DNA of 32,477 bases from CAIZGX01 sp044371535 (GTDB lineage Bacteria; Bacteroidota; Bacteroidia; Flavobacteriales_D; Sanyastnellaceae), in assembly GCA_044371535.1 (NCBI GenBank), contig JBILTL010000011.1:1-32477 (forward strand), written 5' to 3'. The notes below the pieces were generated by a model that made no database searches, had not been told where the DNA came from, and worked only from the letters and a program-made list of their open reading frames with translations. Shown one piece after another: positions 1 through 8,125 of this stretch; positions within the stretch are counted from its first letter, which is position 1; each line of letters starts with the position of its first letter. The position numbers and the translations under genes are program-made.

Positions 1-19
1 AACCAACCAAACTGCAAGT

Positions 20-1480
20 ATGAAACCCACCCATGATCTCTTTGATCTGGTTCATTCTCTGACCAAGAGTGAAAAGCGTTTTTTCAAGTTACAGAGCTCG
101 TTGCAAGCGGGCGAGAAGAACTATGTTCGTCTCTTCGATTTACTTGAAAAAATGGATCATTACGATGAAGATTTTGTTAAAGAAACGTTCAAAGGTGAAT
201 TGTTTTTGAAGCATCTTCCTTCAGAAAAGAATCACTTATTCAAGTTAATACTGAAGTCTTTGCGCTCCTATCATGGAGAAAGCAGTGTAAGAAGTGTTCT
301 GAAGCAAGCCCTAAAGAATGTCGATATTTTGCATAAGAAGGGACTTTTCGAAGAATGTAAAAAGGAATTGAAGCGTGCGAAGAAGCTAGCCCTTTCGCAC
401 GAATTCTTTTATTATTTGTTCGAAATAATATCTTGGCAGAAGAATTTGCTTGAAGAAGATTATGAAAATGGAGAATTCTCACAGTCTATTGATGAAATAG
501 CAGAAGAGGAGGCTCAAGTCTTAGTTCTTCTGCAGAATCTCGCACAATATCAAGTGATCTATGGAAAGATAAATGCGATTTTCCGTTCAGGTGGATTCAC
601 ACCTTCCAAAGTCCACGAGGAAATGCTTAGTGAAATTTTAAGTTCGAAATTGTTAGACGATGCTTCTTTAGCTAAATCTATTCGTTCGAATTGCATTCGT
701 CTGTATTCTCTCGGTTTTTGCGCTATTGCCAGCAGTAACATTGAAATGGCAGCCCAGCATTTTACTGAGTTGGTAAGTTTATTTGAAGAAAATGAGTGGC
801 TGCGTGAAGACAAAGGCAAGAGATATTTAAGAACGTTAGGACAATTGTTGACTTGTCGCGTTTTACTAAACGATAGAGCAGGAGCAACTGAACTTTTTAA
901 AAAGTTAGAGTCACTCGAGGAAATGGAAGAGTTTCACAGTCCAGACCTCACAACCTTTCGCTTTCGCATCTTGAAGCAAATTCAGGTTGAAATGGCTTTG
1001 ATGTTCGATCAGAAAATTCAATCAGACGAATTGTTTGCTTCAATTCAACAGACAAAAAATGTATTGAGCAAGGAGTTTGAAATGATGATGCATTACAGAT
1101 TGGCGCTCTATGAATTCTCATGCGGATTCCACCAAAGAGCGTTAAAACATGTCAATGAAATCATTAATAATTCTGATAAAGAATTGCGTCAAGACATCTA
1201 CGGACACGTCCGTGTATTGAACATTCTTATTCACTTGTGCCTGGGTAACACAGACTTAGTTGAGTATGCCTTGAAGTCAACCATTCGCTTCTATACCCAC
1301 CGTGAGCGTGATCATGAAGCAGACATACATTTCTTGAAAACACTTCGCGTCTACAACAAACTTATGCCGTTTGAAAAATCAGATTTCCTGAAAGAAGATA
1401 AAATCATGAAGGAATTCCCTTCAATAAAAAATATGGAAGACCGGTTCTTAGAATTGGTCATTAAAAAAGGGATGATTTAA
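20..1480 (+). CDS. Hypothetical helical-repeat protein
   Basis: I do not recognise this 486-residue protein as a named family. It starts at the ATG at 20, just inside the window, so promoter and upstream neighbour are not visible. There is no signal peptide and no membrane segment, so it is probably cytoplasmic. It is rich in Lys, Glu and Leu with regularly spaced aromatic and Leu residues, and the whole length reads as amphipathic helices. This resembles TPR-like alpha-solenoid proteins that are common and uncharacterised in Bacteroidota, but no TPR consensus can be marked with confidence. The N-terminus (residues 1-30, with LTKSEKRFFK) has a basic patch that could bind nucleic acid or protein; this is inference. 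A hairpin terminator overlaps its stop codon. Confidence 0.85.
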   Translation: MKPTHDLFDLVHSLTKSEKRFFKLQSSLQAGEKNYVRLFDLLEKMDHYDEDFVKETFKGELFLKHLPSEKNHLFKLILKSLRSYHGESSVRSVLKQALKNVDILHKKGLFEECKKELKRAKKLALSHEFFYYLFEIISWQKNLLEEDYENGEFSQSIDEIAEEEAQVLVLLQNLAQYQVIYGKINAIFRSGGFTPSKVHEEMLSEILSSKLLDDASLAKSIRSNCIRLYSLGFCAIASSNIEMAAQHFTELVSLFEENEWLREDKGKRYLRTLGQLLTCRVLLNDRAGATELFKKLESLEEMEEFHSPDLTTFRFRILKQIQVEMALMFDQKIQSDELFASIQQTKNVLSKEFEMMMHYRLALYEFSCGFHQRALKHVNEIINNSDKELRQDIYGHVRVLNILIHLCLGNTDLVEYALKSTIRFYTHRERDHEADIHFLKTLRVYNKLMPFEKSDFLKEDKIMKEFPSIKNMEDRFLELVIKKGMI

Positions 1481-1502
1481 TCACCCCTTCTTTTTCTTTT
1501 TG
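1467..1502 (+). terminator. Rho-independent terminator of the first gene
   Basis: Hairpin with arms AAGGG-A-TGATT and AATCA-C-CCCTT (one A/C mismatch) followed by a T/C-rich tract ending in several T runs. The stop codon TAA at 1478-1480 sits in the stem-loop, so the terminator starts inside the coding sequence. Confidence 0.65.
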
Positions 1503-1507
1503 AATAT

Positions 1508-1527
1508 GGGCGAATAATCATTCGCCC
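1508..1527. repeat. REP-like palindrome with GGGCGAAT arms
   Basis: Perfect 8-bp arms GGGCGAAT (1508-1515) and ATTCGCCC (1520-1527) around a 4-nt AATC loop, flanked on the right by CCTAC. Read on the minus strand it is GTAGGGGCGAATnnnnATTCGCCC. From memory, short palindromes with GGGGCGAA arms recur between genes in many environmental bacteria. Only this one copy was noticed here. It lies between convergent genes and has no T tract on the minus strand, so it is a poor classical terminator for the 1535-3328 gene, though it may stabilise its 3' end. Confidence 0.55.
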
Positions 1528-1534
1528 CTACCGT

Positions 1535-3328
1535 TTACTTCGCCATTTCTTTCTGAAGAACTTCTTTGAATTTCAATTCTTCTTCGTAAGCCATTTCCTC
1601 ATCTACTAAGATACGTCCGCTGTGCTCATCTGTGATGATACGCTTACGTAAACGCACATCCATTTGAACTTGAGCAGGAATTTGAATGAATGAACCAGCT
1701 GAAGCATCGCGCTCAATTGGAACAACAGCCAATCCGTTTTGTGCTGACTTACGCATACGAACATAGCGCTCTAACAAATGAAGGTCAATGTGCTTCTTAG
1801 CTTCATCGCTACGCTTAGAAAGGAAGTCTTCTTCTTTCTGAGTTTCGCTCATCAATTCAGTTAACTCGGTTTCTTTTAAGTTTAAGTCGTTTGCACGCTC
1901 AGCCAATTTCGTAGATGCATTATCAATTTCAGCTTGCTTGGTCATCTTTAACGACTCAGCAGTGCGAATGTGCTTAGATTGCAATTCAATTTCCAATTCT
2001 TGGAATTCAATTTCTTTATTCAATGAATCGAACTCACGGTTATTCTTAACCTTGTTCAATTGATCTTTGTATTTTACAATTAAAGCTTCAGCTTCTTTAA
2101 TTGCCGATTTACAAGCAACAATGTTTTCATCAGCTCCTTTGAATTCACCATTCAAACGCTCCAAGCGAGCCTCTAATCCAGATACTTCATCTTTCAAATC
2201 TTCAACTTCGTAAGGCAACTCTCCGCGTGTAGCGCGAATCTTGTCAATGCGAGAGTCAATTAATTGAAGAGCATATAAGTGTCTCAATTTAGATTCAACA
2301 GAGATACCTTTTTTGGCATCTTCGCTGTTCGACTTGTTCATTTGATTAATTGAAATCATAGTTTCTGTATCGTTTGTTTGGTTTTTCTCGTGTTTTTCTG
2401 GTTTTGCAATTGGAACGAAGATGGCCTGCTTAGGGTCCATTTCCGATGCTACGTGAATAGGGTTGGCCACACGCTTTTCAACTTGCGCAGGAGCAACACC
2501 AATTTTAAATGTTCTTGGTTTTCCGTCAATCGGACCTTCAGCAATAACTTCCTTACGAACTTTTGCTTCGCGCTTAGGCTTAGCAATTGTTAATGCTTCA
2601 GCTAGAATGGCCTCATCTTCTGGAGCCAATACAACTGGAATTTCAATGCCGTCTTCAGCAACTACTTTTTCTGCTTTCGCTGCTTTACCTTTTTTCTCAG
2701 CTTTAGAAGGTTTAGCTTTTTCAACTTGAGCAGGCTCAGCTTTTTTAGCAGCAACTGGTTTAGGAGCCCGAACAGGTTTCTTTATTACTACAGGATTTGA
2801 AATAGGAGCAGATTTCTTAACCGGGGCTGCTGCCTTCTTAGGTTCTACCTTTTTGGAAGGGGCTGCCTTCTTTGCAGCAACTGGTTTAGACACCGGAGTC
2901 GCTTTCTTTGCAGGTGCAACAGCTTTTTTGGTTTCTACTTTTTTAGCAGGAGCAGCTTTCTTAGCCACTGGTTTAACCGCCTTCTTCACTTCTTTCGCTT
3001 TGGTCTTCGTCACTACGTTCACTACTTTTTTAATACTTTTCACTTCCTTCTTCACTGCTTTCGCAACAGGCTTTGCAACTTTCTTCACTGCAGGTTTAAC
3101 AACCTTTTTCGCAACCGGCTTAACCAATTTCTTCGCTGCAGGCTTAACAACCTTTTTCGCAACGGGTTTAGCAGCCGGTTTTACAGCTTTCTTTTCTACT
3201 TTTTTTGAAACAGGTTTCTTTACCGCTTTCTCCTTTCCCTTCGACACAACTGTTTTCACTGCTTTCTTAGCAGCAACCTTAGGCTTAGCAGGTGCTTTCG
3301 CTGTTGGTTTTATTACTTTTTTTGCCAT
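1535..3328 (-). CDS. COG1579-like coiled-coil protein fused to an H1-like Lys/Ala/Pro tail
   Basis: 597 residues in two halves. Residues 1 to about 215 are very low complexity, almost all K, A, P and V in repeats such as KPVAKKVVKPAAKK, like bacterial histone-H1-like tails; the DNA holds a 48-bp tandem repeat (copies from 3081 and 3129). Residues about 215-323 are a linker. Residues 324-597 match the COG1579 family (C4-type zinc ribbon, long antiparallel coiled coil), including the LQLIDSRIDKI start and the HSGRILVDEE end. In the ribbon region the zinc-binding cysteines are absent; the only Cys in the protein is in the coiled coil (NIVACKSA). An internal ATG at 2359 (Met324) would give a normal-length family member. 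The frame stays open through the tail, so I keep the ATG at 3328. It lies 4 bp after the Nif3-like gene, a pairing I recall in Bacteroidota, and is probably co-transcribed. The tail suggests DNA or RNA binding; this is inference. Confidence 0.85.
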   Translation of the reverse strand: MAKKVIKPTAKAPAKPKVAAKKAVKTVVSKGKEKAVKKPVSKKVEKKAVKPAAKPVAKKVVKPAAKKLVKPVAKKVVKPAVKKVAKPVAKAVKKEVKSIKKVVNVVTKTKAKEVKKAVKPVAKKAAPAKKVETKKAVAPAKKATPVSKPVAAKKAAPSKKVEPKKAAAPVKKSAPISNPVVIKKPVRAPKPVAAKKAEPAQVEKAKPSKAEKKGKAAKAEKVVAEDGIEIPVVLAPEDEAILAEALTIAKPKREAKVRKEVIAEGPIDGKPRTFKIGVAPAQVEKRVANPIHVASEMDPKQAIFVPIAKPEKHEKNQTNDTETMISINQMNKSNSEDAKKGISVESKLRHLYALQLIDSRIDKIRATRGELPYEVEDLKDEVSGLEARLERLNGEFKGADENIVACKSAIKEAEALIVKYKDQLNKVKNNREFDSLNKEIEFQELEIELQSKHIRTAESLKMTKQAEIDNASTKLAERANDLNLKETELTELMSETQKEEDFLSKRSDEAKKHIDLHLLERYVRMRKSAQNGLAVVPIERDASAGSFIQIPAQVQMDVRLRKRIITDEHSGRILVDEEMAYEEELKFKEVLQKEMAK

Positions 3329-3332
3329 AATG

Positions 3333-4427
3333 TCAGTAATAGAGAACGGGGTTCGTTATTACACCCGTTTTGTGGACCGCGAATGTACGAAATTTTTCAG
3401 TGATTTTAGCATGAATCAGCTCAATTGTAAACTGTTCACTTTCAAAATGTCCAATATCGATAAACGACAGCTGTCCTTCCGCATCGAAAAACTCGTGGTA
3501 CTTAACATCTGAAGTTATAAATACATCCGCTCCTTGCGCTTTCGCAGCACCCAAAAGGAACTGCCCACTTCCACCACAAACTGCAATTTTCTTAATCGAG
3601 TGTTTGTTTGTTTGAGTATACTTAATACTTTGATTATTAAATTCTTTTTTCAAAATACTTAAACAGTCGGTTAAAGCGATAGGCACGTCTAATTCTCCGA
3701 TTGCTCCGCTTCCAAATTGATGAATTGGATTCTGAAGCGTTTGCCAGTTGTGTGCAATTTCTTCATACGGGTGTGCTTGGTAGAGGGCACGCTGAACATC
3801 GGCTTTTTTCCAACTGGGTAAGATTACCTCAAATCGAATTTCTTCTAATTCTGTTCTTTCTCCATGTTTTCCTTCAACGGGATCTGAACCTTCCTCAGGT
3901 TTGAAACTTCCATTTCCAACTAAAGAAAATCCACATTCACTATAATTGCCCAAAGATCCAGCCCCAGCTTCGAACAATGCCGTTCGAACTTTTTCAAAAT
4001 GATCATTTGGAATGAAGACAGTGAGTTGGAGCAGATGTCCGTTGAGTGGAACAAGCGGACGAACATTCTTCAGCCCAAGACGTTTCGCAATTTCCCCATT
4101 AACACCTTCAAGGGTATTGTCGAGGTTCGTGTGAATGGCATACAACGCAATGTTGTTTTGAATAGCTTTGATTACAGTGCGCTGAATATAATCGGCGCCA
4201 GTAAAGCGTTTCAAACCTTTGAAAACAATTGGATGGTGCGAAACGATCAGATTGCAATTTTTAGCAATAGCCTCTTCAACAACATCTTCAGTACAATCAA
4301 GACTGACTAAAACATTGGTGATCTCGTTTTGCTTATTTCCAATCAACAATCCTGAATTGTCGTAAGACTCTTGTATAATCGGCGGAGCCCACTGCTCTAA
4401 ATAGGAAATGACTTCTTCAATACGCAT
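3333..4427 (-). CDS. Nif3-like dinuclear metal centre hexameric protein
   Basis: 364 residues of the Nif3/YbgI/YqfO family, sometimes annotated as GTP cyclohydrolase I type 2; the true reaction is not settled for the family. Metal-ligand motifs are visible: VSHHP (His64-His65), HTNLD (His99, Asp103) and GHFESE near the C-terminus (His327, Glu331). It is about 115 residues longer than E. coli YbgI because of a central insert at roughly residues 125-230 (ending near HPYEEIAHNW), the PII-like insert known from Gram-positive YqfO. The ATG at 4427 is the family start. Its stop is 4 bp before the tail-fusion gene, so the two form an operon. The 31-bp region upstream is shared with divergent lpxK and contains an inverted repeat. 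Confidence 0.9.
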   Translation of the reverse strand: MRIEEVISYLEQWAPPIIQESYDNSGLLIGNKQNEITNVLVSLDCTEDVVEEAIAKNCNLIVSHHPIVFKGLKRFTGADYIQRTVIKAIQNNIALYAIHTNLDNTLEGVNGEIAKRLGLKNVRPLVPLNGHLLQLTVFIPNDHFEKVRTALFEAGAGSLGNYSECGFSLVGNGSFKPEEGSDPVEGKHGERTELEEIRFEVILPSWKKADVQRALYQAHPYEEIAHNWQTLQNPIHQFGSGAIGELDVPIALTDCLSILKKEFNNQSIKYTQTNKHSIKKIAVCGGSGQFLLGAAKAQGADVFITSDVKYHEFFDAEGQLSFIDIGHFESEQFTIELIHAKITEKFRTFAVHKTGVITNPVLYY

Positions 4428-4435
4428 TTTTAATC

Positions 4436-4453
4436 TAACTTGCAGCCAAGTTA
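4436..4453. promoter_or_regulatory. Inverted repeat TAACTTG in the nif3-like/lpxK divergent region
   Basis: Perfect inverted repeat TAACTTG (4436-4442), CAGC loop, CAAGTTA (4447-4453), placed between the ATG at 4427 (minus) and the ATG at 4459 (plus). Each arm reads TAACTTG on its own strand, close to the Bacteroidota -7 element TAnnTTTG. It could be two back-to-back -7 boxes or an operator; neither is proven. Confidence 0.4.
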
Positions 4454-4458
4454 CACCG

Positions 4459-5484
4459 ATGCGTTTATTCAGAGCAACTCTTTGGCCTTTTTCTTTTCTA
4501 CTAGGAAGCTTTCTGCACTTCCGTCATTTTTTATTTTCTGTTGGAATTTTAAGTTCGAAAAAAGCAGTAGTTCCTTCAATTGTAATTGGAAATTTGAAAA
4601 TAGGAGGGACCGGTAAAACGCCTTTCGCCATTTGGTTGATTGAAAAATTAGATGCTTCTAAAACCGGATTTGTCTCTCGCGGATATGGTAGAAAAACCAA
4701 GGGTTTTCAATTAATAACTTCAGATTCGAATGTTCCAGAAATTGGTGATGAGCCCGCAGTGGTTCGAAATCATTTCCAAGCCTTAATCGGAGCAGTTTCT
4801 GAAAATAGACTTTCAGGAATCTATCAGCTGAAGCAATCCTTTCCGCAAATTCAGCAAGTGGTTTTGGACGATGCCTTTCAACACAGAAAATTGAATCCCG
4901 ATTTTTCAATTTTGCTTACAACCTACAACGACTTGTTTGTGAACGACTATTTGTTTCCTGTGGGTGGTTTGCGCGACTTGAAAAAAAGAGCACGTTCAGC
5001 CAATGCAATTGTTGTAACCAAATGCCCTGAAGATCTCTCAGAGGAACAGCGAAATAGAATAAAATTTGAATTGAAATTGAATGACAATCAGGTTTTGGCT
5101 TTCACGACCATTGTGTACGATACACCAGAACCCGCATTCAGTCGGGTAAATCCATGGAGCAGCAACATGCGAAGTGTGTGTTTTGCAGGACTTGCCAATC
5201 CAATTCCTTTTTTTCTGGAAGGAAGAAATAGGAGCGTGGCAACCATTGAAATGGCCCTGCCAGATCATCATGAATACACTGCGCAAGATGTGTCGCGCAT
5301 TCGACAAGAATGGATTAACTTTGGACAGGAAAATACTGTTCTTCTAACCACTGAAAAAGATGTGGTGAAATGCAAGAACATCAAGGGATTTGAAGAACTT
5401 CCTTTGTATTTTCTTCGAATGAAAATAAAATTTATCGCAGGTGAAACAGCGTTGTTGAATGCTGTAAATGAAGTAAAGAAATAA
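4459..5484 (+). CDS. lpxK: Tetraacyldisaccharide 4'-kinase (lipid A synthesis)
   Basis: 341 residues. LpxK phosphorylates the 4' position of the tetraacyldisaccharide-1-phosphate precursor of lipid A, at the inner face of the inner membrane. The Walker A motif GNLKIGGTGKTP follows an N-terminal hydrophobic helix, as in the family, and SRGYGRK and LDDAFQHR are the expected conserved motifs. I chose the ATG at 4459 (MRLFRATLWPFS). The longer frame from 4408 would run into the N-terminus of the divergent Nif3-like gene and adds 17 residues that do not look like LpxK. The stop at 5484 abuts the gatB ATG with no gap. A Gram-negative outer membrane is implied. Confidence 0.93.
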   Translation: MRLFRATLWPFSFLLGSFLHFRHFLFSVGILSSKKAVVPSIVIGNLKIGGTGKTPFAIWLIEKLDASKTGFVSRGYGRKTKGFQLITSDSNVPEIGDEPAVVRNHFQALIGAVSENRLSGIYQLKQSFPQIQQVVLDDAFQHRKLNPDFSILLTTYNDLFVNDYLFPVGGLRDLKKRARSANAIVVTKCPEDLSEEQRNRIKFELKLNDNQVLAFTTIVYDTPEPAFSRVNPWSSNMRSVCFAGLANPIPFFLEGRNRSVATIEMALPDHHEYTAQDVSRIRQEWINFGQENTVLLTTEKDVVKCKNIKGFEELPLYFLRMKIKFIAGETALLNAVNEVKK

Positions 5485-6942
5485 ATGGAACAATCTGTAT
5501 ACGATCAATACGAATTGGTAGTTGGACTGGAAGTCCACATGCAACTCAAGACGGCTTCGAAGGCTTATGCTTCTGATGCGAACCTTTTTGGTGCATTGCC
5601 AAACACCTTAGTTTCCCCAATCACATTGGGACATCCGGGTACATTGCCTAAAGTAAACACACAGTCTGTTGACTTCGCCATTAAGTTGGCTTTGGCAACG
5701 AACATGCAAATCAACACCCCTGTATTTTTCGCACGTAAGAATTATTTCTACGCCGATTTACCAAAGGGTTATCAAATTACACAAGACAAAACTCCCATCT
5801 GCACCGGTGGTGAAATCATTATTCGTGAAGACGATGGTTCAGAGAAACGCATTGGAATTACTCGCGCCCACTTGGAAGAAGATGCTGGAAAAAGCATGCA
5901 CGACCAAGACCCGTTCGATACCCTTGTCGATTTGAATCGTGCAGGTGTGCCGCTAATCGAAGTTGTTTCAGAACCAGATATGCGCACTTCACGCGAAGCG
6001 TATTTATATCTGACTGAAGTTAGAAAGCTCGTTCGTTATTTAGATATCTGCGACGGTAACATGGAAGAAGGCTCGCTTCGTTGCGATGCGAATATCTCCG
6101 TTCGAAAGAAAGGCGCACCCGAATTCGGAACGCGTTGTGAGGTAAAGAACATGAACTCCATTCGCAATGTGCAACGCGCCATTGAACACGAAATGACGCG
6201 ACAGATCGATATTATTGAAGCAGGCGGAGTGATCAATCAGGAGACGCGTAGCTTTAATGCAGCAGATGGAACAACTTCATTACTTCGAAGTAAAGAAGAT
6301 GCGCAAGATTACCGCTACTTCCCAGAACCCGATCTTCCGCCAGTGGTCATTACAGAAGATCATATTCAACGCATACATTCAAACATGCCGCCGCTTCCAA
6401 AAGAGTTGCTGCATAAGTATTTGAAAGAGTTTAACCTTTCTGAATACGATGCGAATGTCTTGACCAGCGAAAAGGAAACTGCGCTTTATTATGAGCGCAT
6501 CATTTCAAAAACGAAGAATTACAAAGCGGCTTGCAACTGGTTAATGGGTCCGGTAAAAGGATATTTGAAAGAGCAAGCGCTAGAAATCGAACAAAGTCCA
6601 TTCACGCCAGAACAACTCGCTAGCATCATCAATTTGGTAGATGCAGGAAAAGTTTCAAGTTCTACTGCAGCAGAGAAAATTCTTCCTGCTTTAGCGAATC
6701 ATTCTTCTAAAATGGCTGAAGACGTTGCTGCTGAATTGAATTTGATTCAAGATGCCGACGAGGATAGCATTAAACAAATCGCTCAAGAAATTCTTGCTGC
6801 ATGGCCCGATAAGGTTGCTGCTTACAAAGCAGGAAACAAAGGCATGTTAGGCTTATTCATGGGGGAACTCATGAAAAAGAGCGGAGGCAAGGCCAATCCT
6901 AAAACAGCATCCGGACTTATTCAACAATTATTAGATCAATGA
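5485..6942 (+). CDS. gatB: Aspartyl/glutamyl-tRNA(Asn/Gln) amidotransferase subunit B
   Basis: 485 residues, normal for GatB. It is part of GatCAB, which converts misacylated Glu-tRNA(Gln) and/or Asp-tRNA(Asn) to the correct amide form; GatB binds the tRNA and carries the kinase/transamidation site. Visible motifs: VGLEVHMQL at the N-terminus, KNYFYADLPKGYQITQ, and SLRCDANISVR in the catalytic cradle. The C-terminal part (about residues 335-485) is the helical GatB/YqeY domain that contacts the tRNA elbow. gatA and gatC are not in this window. The ATG immediately follows the lpxK stop, and the TGA stop overlaps the next ATG by 4 bp. Confidence 0.96.
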   Translation: MEQSVYDQYELVVGLEVHMQLKTASKAYASDANLFGALPNTLVSPITLGHPGTLPKVNTQSVDFAIKLALATNMQINTPVFFARKNYFYADLPKGYQITQDKTPICTGGEIIIREDDGSEKRIGITRAHLEEDAGKSMHDQDPFDTLVDLNRAGVPLIEVVSEPDMRTSREAYLYLTEVRKLVRYLDICDGNMEEGSLRCDANISVRKKGAPEFGTRCEVKNMNSIRNVQRAIEHEMTRQIDIIEAGGVINQETRSFNAADGTTSLLRSKEDAQDYRYFPEPDLPPVVITEDHIQRIHSNMPPLPKELLHKYLKEFNLSEYDANVLTSEKETALYYERIISKTKNYKAACNWLMGPVKGYLKEQALEIEQSPFTPEQLASIINLVDAGKVSSSTAAEKILPALANHSSKMAEDVAAELNLIQDADEDSIKQIAQEILAAWPDKVAAYKAGNKGMLGLFMGELMKKSGGKANPKTASGLIQQLLDQ

Positions 6943-8081
6943 GAAATATTTTCATCTTAGTTGCTGTTGCAATTTCTTTCGCGTCCTGCGATAGTTCAAA
7001 TTCTATCTCCGGAGTCATTACAGGCGCGGAAGGAAAAACAATTTATTTGGAATCGCTTTCCGACAGTAAGGTTCTTCCCATCGATAGCACCGTGGTTGGT
7101 TCAGATGGAAGCTTCAGTTTGAAATCGCACAACAATCTTCCATTAGACTTTTACCGCATCTATTTCAAAGAAGGAAATTTTCTTCAACTCATCACAGACA
7201 GTTCAGAGCATGTAGAAATCACAGCGGAATTTGCTAATTTGAATAACGCAAAAGTTGAAGGTTCACCGCAAACAGTCGAGTACATGGACTTGGTGAAGAA
7301 GTGGGAGCCACTTATGACAAAGCTTGCTGAAGCGCAAGCACAAATCGATCGTCCTTCAACCGATCCGGGGTTAGACAGTTCGCAATGGGTTGCCAAGTGG
7401 ACGGCGCAATTCAATTCAGCACAGAAAGAAGCCAACGCTTTTGTAAAAGGGTGGTTGGAAAAACACTCTGCGAGTTTATTGGCTATTTCCATTGTTCAGA
7501 ACCTTGATCCTCGTTTCGATTTTATTTGGTATCAGCGCGTATTAACCGACACGAAGCCCACTTGCGGAAACCTTGCGGCTTATAAGTCATTGGAAAAATT
7601 AGTTGGACAAATCAAAAACGGAAGCAGCTCTAGTGCAGGTTCAAATTCGAATATTGCCGTTGGAAAAATGGCTCCAGAAATTACTCTTCCAACGCTTGCC
7701 GGAGAGACCAGAGCATTGAGCAGTCTTCGTGGAAAAGTTGTGCTACTAGACTTCTGGGCATCTTGGTGTGGACCGTGCAGAAAAGAAAATCCAAATGTCG
7801 TTGCGGTGTACAACAAATATGCTTCGAAGGGATTCGATGTGTTCTCAGTTTCATTGGATGAGAACAAAGCTGCTTGGGATTCGGCCATTAAAAAAGACGG
7901 ATTGATTTGGAAGAATCACGTTTCAGATTTAGGCGGTTGGAGATCAGCAGTAGTTGCAACTTATGAAATTGAAAGCATTCCTTTCCCTTTATTAATTGAC
8001 AAGGAAGGAAAAATAGTAGCCATGGGCGAAACGCTTCGCGGTGGTGGATTGGAAAGTGAATTGAAAAAATTAGGATTATAA
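6939..8081 (+). CDS. DUF4369-TlpA thiol-disulfide oxidoreductase lipoprotein
   Basis: 380 residues. Lipoprotein signal at residues 1-17 with lipobox SFASC (lipid-modified Cys17), so it is periplasmic and membrane-anchored. Residues about 20-110 look like DUF4369 (beta-rich, GVITGAEGKTIYLESL). Residues about 245-380 are a TlpA/AhpC-TSA thioredoxin fold with the redox motif WCGPC (Cys277, Cys280) and the cis-Pro region ESIPFPLLID. It probably reduces or exchanges disulfides in exported proteins; the partner is unknown. DUF4369 plus TlpA is typical of Bacteroidota. The ATG overlaps the gatB stop as ATGA, suggesting translational coupling. Confidence 0.9.
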   Translation: MRNIFILVAVAISFASCDSSNSISGVITGAEGKTIYLESLSDSKVLPIDSTVVGSDGSFSLKSHNNLPLDFYRIYFKEGNFLQLITDSSEHVEITAEFANLNNAKVEGSPQTVEYMDLVKKWEPLMTKLAEAQAQIDRPSTDPGLDSSQWVAKWTAQFNSAQKEANAFVKGWLEKHSASLLAISIVQNLDPRFDFIWYQRVLTDTKPTCGNLAAYKSLEKLVGQIKNGSSSSAGSNSNIAVGKMAPEITLPTLAGETRALSSLRGKVVLLDFWASWCGPCRKENPNVVAVYNKYASKGFDVFSVSLDENKAAWDSAIKKDGLIWKNHVSDLGGWRSAVVATYEIESIPFPLLIDKEGKIVAMGETLRGGGLESELKKLGL

Positions 8082-8125
8082 TAGTAACTACAGATATCAT
8101 TATTCGTCGAAGTAATAAATTCAAT

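Noticed and set aside
2853..3512. Long plus-strand open frame of 219 codons opposite the Lys/Ala tail
   Set aside because: Its Phe/Thr/Ala-rich translation is the antisense of the Lys/Ala repeats, and the minus-strand frame continues into a recognised family.
4408..4458. Earlier start for lpxK
   Set aside because: It would overlap the N-terminus of the divergent Nif3-like gene and its added residues are not LpxK-like; the ATG at 4459 fits the family.
8082..8125. Promoter or terminator between the TlpA-like gene and the M1 peptidase
   Set aside because: Only weak ATTATT/AATAAT symmetry and no TAnnTTTG match; probably an internal operon gap.
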